DNA of 64,000 nucleotides, from positions 3,100,501 through 3,164,500 of the forward strand of contig OY848928.1 in assembly GCA_963693285.1 (NCBI GenBank), read 5' to 3'. Position numbers and translations under genes: made by a program. This stretch comes from Xestospongia muta. Lineage: Eukaryota; Porifera; Demospongiae; Haplosclerida; Petrosiidae. A model generated the notes under the pieces. The model did not search any database and had not been told where the DNA came from. It saw only the letters and a program-made list of their open reading frames with translations. This document shows, in pieces, positions 59,766-64,000 of this stretch (the stretch's first letter is position 1; each line of letters begins with the position of its first letter).

Positions 59766-62700
59766 ATGGCATCAGCAGCACATGGTCAGATGACCTCCTT
59801 CGATTCCTCTAAAGAGACATGGTCGTCCTACTCTGAAAGGCTCGACTTTTACCTTACTGCAAATAAGATTACCGACGCTAAGGTCAAGAGAGCTGTTTTC
59901 GTCACCGTTATTGGCGCTCGCACTTATGGACTACTGAAGAGTTTGCTACAACCGAAGTCTCCAACAGATGACGATATTACCTTACAGAGAATGAAAGATG
60001 TCTTGGCAGCGCACTTCAACCCTAAACCTTCTCCTATCACACAGCGATACAAGTTTCACACTAGAGAAAGACATGAGGGCGAGTCAGTGGCAACCTATGT
60101 TGCAGAATTGCGAGCACTGGGAGAGCATTGTGATTTTGGGGACACACTGGATAAGATGATACGTGATAGACTGGTATGTGGCATAAATAACCCCCGTATT
60201 CAACGAAGACTACTTCAAGAAGCCGACCTATCGTATGAGGTAGCATTTCAGAAAGCACAAGCAATGGAAGTAGCAGCACTTGACGTCTCCAAGATGTCAC
60301 CTCAGAAACCTTCACAACCTTCAAACCCAGTACACAATTTTCGAAACAAACCCGAACCACACAGACAGAGAAAGATAGAATGTTATCGATGTGGAGCAGA
60401 ACACTACGCTAACAAATGCAAGTTTATAAATGTGGATTGTCGTGCATGTGGGAAAAAGGGCCATTTGGCAAGAGTCTGTCGTAGCAAGAGAGATAAACCA
60501 GCAGATAGTGGCAAGAAAGATAACCCTTCAGACAGCAGAACACCTTCAAAGGATAGGCCAGATCAACTTAGGCAAGGCCATAAGGGATATAAAAACAAAC
60601 ATCACCCAACACACACCTTAGACAGTCAACCTCAGCCCCCATCTCCTGTAGACTCTGATGAAGACTACGCCTTGTTTACATTGCCTTCTAACACCAAACC
60701 CATTGTGGTTTCTCTTAAAGTAAACAATACTGACCTTTTAATGGAACTGGACACTGGTGCCTCCTTCTCTATTATTAATGAAACCACATACTCCTCCTTC
60801 ACAAATGCATTCCCTCCTCTTTCTCCTTCTACAGTGATACTTACTACTTACACTGGAGAAAAGATTACTCCATTAGGCATGGTAGATGTGGAAGTCTCCT
60901 ACCAAGGACAGAATGTTACACTACCACTGTTAATTGTTCCAGGAAAGGGGCCTAACCTTATGGGCAGGAACTGGCTTGAACATATTAAATTAAACTGGTC
61001 TGAATTGCATAATGTTAATTGTCCTTTATTTTCTTTAGGTAACGTACTCAAGACTTATGACGCAGTTTTTCGATCCGAACTCGGTAAATTACAAGGGATC
61101 TCCGCTAAACTTCACATAGCACCCGATGCTCGTCCACGTTTCTTCCGTCCACGACCTGTCGCACTCTCACTCAAAGAAAAAGTACTTAACGAAATTAGTC
61201 GTTTAGAAAATTTGGGAGTTATTACCCCTGTAAAGTATTCGGACTGGGCCGCTCCGATCGTTCCAATTGTTAAAGTAGATGGTTCTATTCGTTTATGTGG
61301 CGATTATAAAGTTACAATTAATCCGGTTCTTCTCACTGATACATATCCTCTGCCAAGAGTAGATGATCTTTTCGCTGCACTTTCTGGCGGCAAGATTTTC
61401 TCCAAACTAGACTTAAAACATGCATATCTTCAAGTACCCTTGGACGACTCCTCAAAGAAATATACTACTATTAATACACCGAAAGGTCTCTATCAGTACG
61501 AAAGATTACCATTTGGAGTGTCCTCTGCACCTTCCCTATTTCAGAGAATTATGGAAAATCTACTAAGCGATTTAAAACACGTATGCGTTTACATTGATGA
61601 TATACTCATAACAGGAGTTGACGAATCCGATCATTTACGTAATTTACAAACCGTTTTACAGAAATTACAAGAAGCCGGTTTAACACTAAAGAAATCTAAA
61701 TGCAAATTTGCCGTTTCATCCGTCGAATATCTGGGACACGTTATTGACTCAGAAGGACTTCACCCAGCAGAATCAAAGGTTAGAGCAATACGAGATGCAC
61801 CAACACCCACTAATGTAACTGAATTAAAGTCTTTCTTAGGATTGTTAAACTATTATCACAAATTTTTACCAGATTTAGCAACACAACTAGCACCACTCCA
61901 CAACTTGCTATGTCAAAACACTAAGTGGAGCTGGACCTGTATCCATGATGAAGCCTTTACTCTGGCTAAGTCATTACTGCATTCATCTTCATTGTTAGTT
62001 CATTATGATGAGAACAAACCTCTCATTATCGCTTGCGACGCTTCCCCATATGGTGTAGGAGCAGTACTCAGTCATCGTATGGCTGATGGATCTGAATTAC
62101 CGGTTGCTTATGCATCAAGATCGTTATCACCAGCAGAAAAAAAATATTCACAGCTTGAAAAAGAAGCTTTAGCAGTCATTTTTTCAGTAAGGAAATTTCA
62201 CGATTATGTATATGGTAGAAAATTCATACTTTACTCTGATCACAAGCCTTTACAATATCTATTAAGTGAGTCTAAACAGACACCAACTCATGCTTCATCA
62301 CGTATTCAGAGATGGGCTCTGATATTATCTGCATACAAGTATACCATACAATACAAACCAGGAAAGAACCTCTCTCACGCCGACGCACTTAGCCGTCTCC
62401 CACTTCCTGATTGTCCTACAACAGTACCGATGCCTCAAGACGTAGTGTCTACGTTAAATCACATTTCAGAATCAATTATTTCAATTGCAAAAATTCAACA
62501 ATGGACAGACAAAGATCCAGTATTATCTCGTTTACGTGCACTTGTACTCTCAGGAGGGCAACTTCCTACAGATGTACCAGAAATGAAACAGTATAGTCAC
62601 ATTTTTACAGAACTCAGTGTAGCTGATGGTTGTTTACTCAGGGGATCACGAGTTATTATTCCTTTACCTGGTCGATCTACAATACTTTCCCAACTCCATG

Positions 62701-63743
62701 AAACCCACTCCGGGATCAGTAGGATGAAAAGTCTTGCTCGTTGTTATGTATGGTGGCCGGGACTCGATAAGGATATAGAACAGACGGTAAAGAAATGTCA
62801 AGTATGTCAAGAGAATGGTAATTTTCCTCCTCAAACCCCTGTTCACCCGTGGGAATGTCCTAAAACCCCATGGACACGAATTCATATAGATCATGCAGGT
62901 CCATTTTTAGACCACCACTTTCTACTTATAGTCGATGCTTATTCACGATGGCTCGAAGTTCATTGCGTTCCGTCTACTTCCTCCTCAGCAACTATTAAAG
63001 TACTACGTCGAGTGTTCTCTATACATGGTCTTCCACAACAACTGGTGTCAGACAATGGACCAGGGTTTACAAGTAATGAATTTAAACAATTTATGGATCA
63101 AAATGGTATTCGTCATTCACTAACTTCTCCTTACCATCCTAGGTCCAATGGACTAGTTGAGAGAGCAGTACAGACATTCAAACAAGCCATAAAAAAAATG
63201 GATGGTCCTATACATGTTAAGCTAAGTCGTTTCCTTTTCTCATACCGTATTACACCACAAACTACTACTGGTCGTTCACCAGCCGAACTCTTAATGGGTC
63301 GACGCTTACGTTCAAGATTTGATTTATCTCATCCTGACTCATGTACACCTTTGCCAAAGCAACCTGTACAACCAACTCGTTCTTTCAAACCAGGGGATCT
63401 TTTATTCGCTCGAAATTATTCAGGCACTCCTCTCTGGATACCAGTAACCGTGTGTAAGGTTGCTGGACCACTCACATATCACGTTGTAACAGCTGAAGGT
63501 AGTGTTTTCAAACGTCACGCAGATCAGTTAAAACGACGATATACTACTGAAGAAACTCCTCAACAAAATACTACTCCTGAAGCTGATGAGAGTGATGATT
63601 TCTCTCTACCTACTCCACTGGTTCCGATTCCTCCGATAGCTCCGCCTACAAGAGGCTTACCAACTCCAACAGCTCCGCCGATACGTCGTTCTAATCGACA
63701 CAGACTGCCAAGGGATCATGGACCGTATGTTTTTGAAACTTAA
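59766..63743 (+). CDS. gag-pol: gypsy gag-pol polyprotein, single intact ORF (1325 aa)
   Basis: Domains in order: gag capsid-like region (about 1-180); two CCHC zinc knuckles, CYRCGAEHYANKC near 205 and CRACGKKGHLARVC near 227; aspartic protease with DTG near 328; reverse transcriptase with YIDD near 608; RNase H with CDASPYGVGAVLSH near 757; integrase with an HHCC zinc part (HETHSGISRMKSLARCYVWW, about 979-1020) and D-D-E core residues at HIDHAGPF, SDNGPGF and LVERAVQTFKQA; a C-terminal tail rich in proline and arginine (PPIRRSNRHRLPRDHG). Gag and pol are in one frame, so no frameshift or readthrough is needed. All catalytic motifs are present, which with the identical LTRs suggests a recently active element. 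It lies 254 bp downstream of the ankyrin gene in the same orientation. Confidence 0.97.
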   Translation: MASAAHGQMTSFDSSKETWSSYSERLDFYLTANKITDAKVKRAVFVTVIGARTYGLLKSLLQPKSPTDDDITLQRMKDVLAAHFNPKPSPITQRYKFHTRERHEGESVATYVAELRALGEHCDFGDTLDKMIRDRLVCGINNPRIQRRLLQEADLSYEVAFQKAQAMEVAALDVSKMSPQKPSQPSNPVHNFRNKPEPHRQRKIECYRCGAEHYANKCKFINVDCRACGKKGHLARVCRSKRDKPADSGKKDNPSDSRTPSKDRPDQLRQGHKGYKNKHHPTHTLDSQPQPPSPVDSDEDYALFTLPSNTKPIVVSLKVNNTDLLMELDTGASFSIINETTYSSFTNAFPPLSPSTVILTTYTGEKITPLGMVDVEVSYQGQNVTLPLLIVPGKGPNLMGRNWLEHIKLNWSELHNVNCPLFSLGNVLKTYDAVFRSELGKLQGISAKLHIAPDARPRFFRPRPVALSLKEKVLNEISRLENLGVITPVKYSDWAAPIVPIVKVDGSIRLCGDYKVTINPVLLTDTYPLPRVDDLFAALSGGKIFSKLDLKHAYLQVPLDDSSKKYTTINTPKGLYQYERLPFGVSSAPSLFQRIMENLLSDLKHVCVYIDDILITGVDESDHLRNLQTVLQKLQEAGLTLKKSKCKFAVSSVEYLGHVIDSEGLHPAESKVRAIRDAPTPTNVTELKSFLGLLNYYHKFLPDLATQLAPLHNLLCQNTKWSWTCIHDEAFTLAKSLLHSSSLLVHYDENKPLIIACDASPYGVGAVLSHRMADGSELPVAYASRSLSPAEKKYSQLEKEALAVIFSVRKFHDYVYGRKFILYSDHKPLQYLLSESKQTPTHASSRIQRWALILSAYKYTIQYKPGKNLSHADALSRLPLPDCPTTVPMPQDVVSTLNHISESIISIAKIQQWTDKDPVLSRLRALVLSGGQLPTDVPEMKQYSHIFTELSVADGCLLRGSRVIIPLPGRSTILSQLHETHSGISRMKSLARCYVWWPGLDKDIEQTVKKCQVCQENGNFPPQTPVHPWECPKTPWTRIHIDHAGPFLDHHFLLIVDAYSRWLEVHCVPSTSSSATIKVLRRVFSIHGLPQQLVSDNGPGFTSNEFKQFMDQNGIRHSLTSPYHPRSNGLVERAVQTFKQAIKKMDGPIHVKLSRFLFSYRITPQTTTGRSPAELLMGRRLRSRFDLSHPDSCTPLPKQPVQPTRSFKPGDLLFARNYSGTPLWIPVTVCKVAGPLTYHVVTAEGSVFKRHADQLKRRYTTEETPQQNTTPEADESDDFSLPTPLVPIPPIAPPTRGLPTPTAPPIRRSNRHRLPRDHGPYVFET

Positions 63744-64000
63744 AGGGGGAAGGGTGTTATAATGTTGTATCTAATGGGCTAGTTATACTATCATTTAGTT
63801 ATTACTAGTTATTATTTAGTGTTATTAGTGTTACATCATGCTATGTAATATGAGTCATTATTGCGTATGTGTTATAATTTATTATTACGTAATCATTTGT
63901 GTATATAAGTGCATGCTTTTAACTTTGAATAGATATAGAGACTTTAACTTTTCCAAAAGTTGTAATTCCTTTCCTTCTCGCTCTCCTCGTGGCTTTTCCT
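63742..64000 (+). repeat. polypurine tract and 3' LTR (first 246 bp)
   Basis: AAAGGGGGAAGGG directly precedes the LTR start TGTTATAATG at 63755. Compared by eye, the LTR is identical to the 5' LTR until the window ends. Confidence 0.93.

Larger units (their letters stand above)
59426..64000 (+). mobile_element. complete-looking Ty3/gypsy LTR retrotransposon (3' LTR cut by window end)
   Basis: The 5' LTR, primer site, one uninterrupted gag-pol frame, polypurine tract and 3' LTR are all in order. The two LTRs are identical over every base available, so the insertion is young. The right target duplication is outside the window. Confidence 0.95.

Overview
The window looks like genomic DNA of a demosponge, most probably Amphimedon queenslandica or a close relative. 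The DNA is AT-rich with compact multi-exon genes. It combines a Death-NACHT (NLR) gene that begins with a 2A-like peptide, scavenger-receptor (SRCR) remnants, several death-fold proteins joined to LRRs, PDZ or ankyrin repeats, a beta-helix surface-protein remnant, and abundant BEL/Pao, Ty3/gypsy, hAT, Mutator-like and foldback (MITE) elements. The species call rests on family recognition from memory, not on a search.

Layout. 0.2-4.5 kb: two degenerate BEL/Pao copies joined head to tail, both internally deleted. 4.7-6.6 kb: a broken beta-helix repeat gene. 6.6-14.3 kb: almost gene-free DNA dominated by tandem arrays of 30 bp, 28 bp (with higher-order structure), a related 27/28 bp array, and 109/82 bp units. 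15.7-18.7 kb: an ATP synthase OSCP exon pair and a minus-strand SRCR pseudogene. 19-46 kb: a minus-strand duplicated cluster built from three units: a Death-CARD gene, an LRR exon and a GH47 alpha-mannosidase pseudogene. The cluster contains one decayed (22.4-24.4 kb), one full (26.9-35.4 kb) and one PDZ-less (40.5-45.3 kb) Death-CARD copy, plus a few codons of a fourth (38.2 kb). It is interrupted by a CDC40/PRP17 pseudogene, a C2H2-MULE-SWIM transposase remnant, a reverse-transcriptase fragment, a short hAT element and several foldback elements. 47.5-51.3 kb: a recently broken NLR. 52.3-59.2 kb: an apparently intact CARD-like/helical-domain/ankyrin gene, head-to-head with a small minus-strand ORF over a 166-bp promoter interval. 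59.4-64.0 kb: an intact Ty3/gypsy element with identical LTRs, cut by the window end.

The main result is a gene model read exon by exon on the minus strand. Eleven exons between 35372 and 26857 join without a frame break and would encode about 977 residues: Death domain, CARD-like domain, an uncharacterised helical domain of about 230 residues, coiled coil, PDZ and LRR. The paralogue at 45347-40462 joins eight exons into about 839 residues and lacks the PDZ exons. In the full copy, the segment carrying the two PDZ exons is bounded by a 7-bp direct repeat that occurs once at the matching point of the PDZ-less copy. The ankyrin gene seems to carry a distant version of the same helical domain. 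Death, CARD, NACHT, LRR, SRCR and ankyrin modules together suggest an innate-immunity or apoptosis-signalling neighbourhood. That role is inference; none of it is shown by sequence alone.
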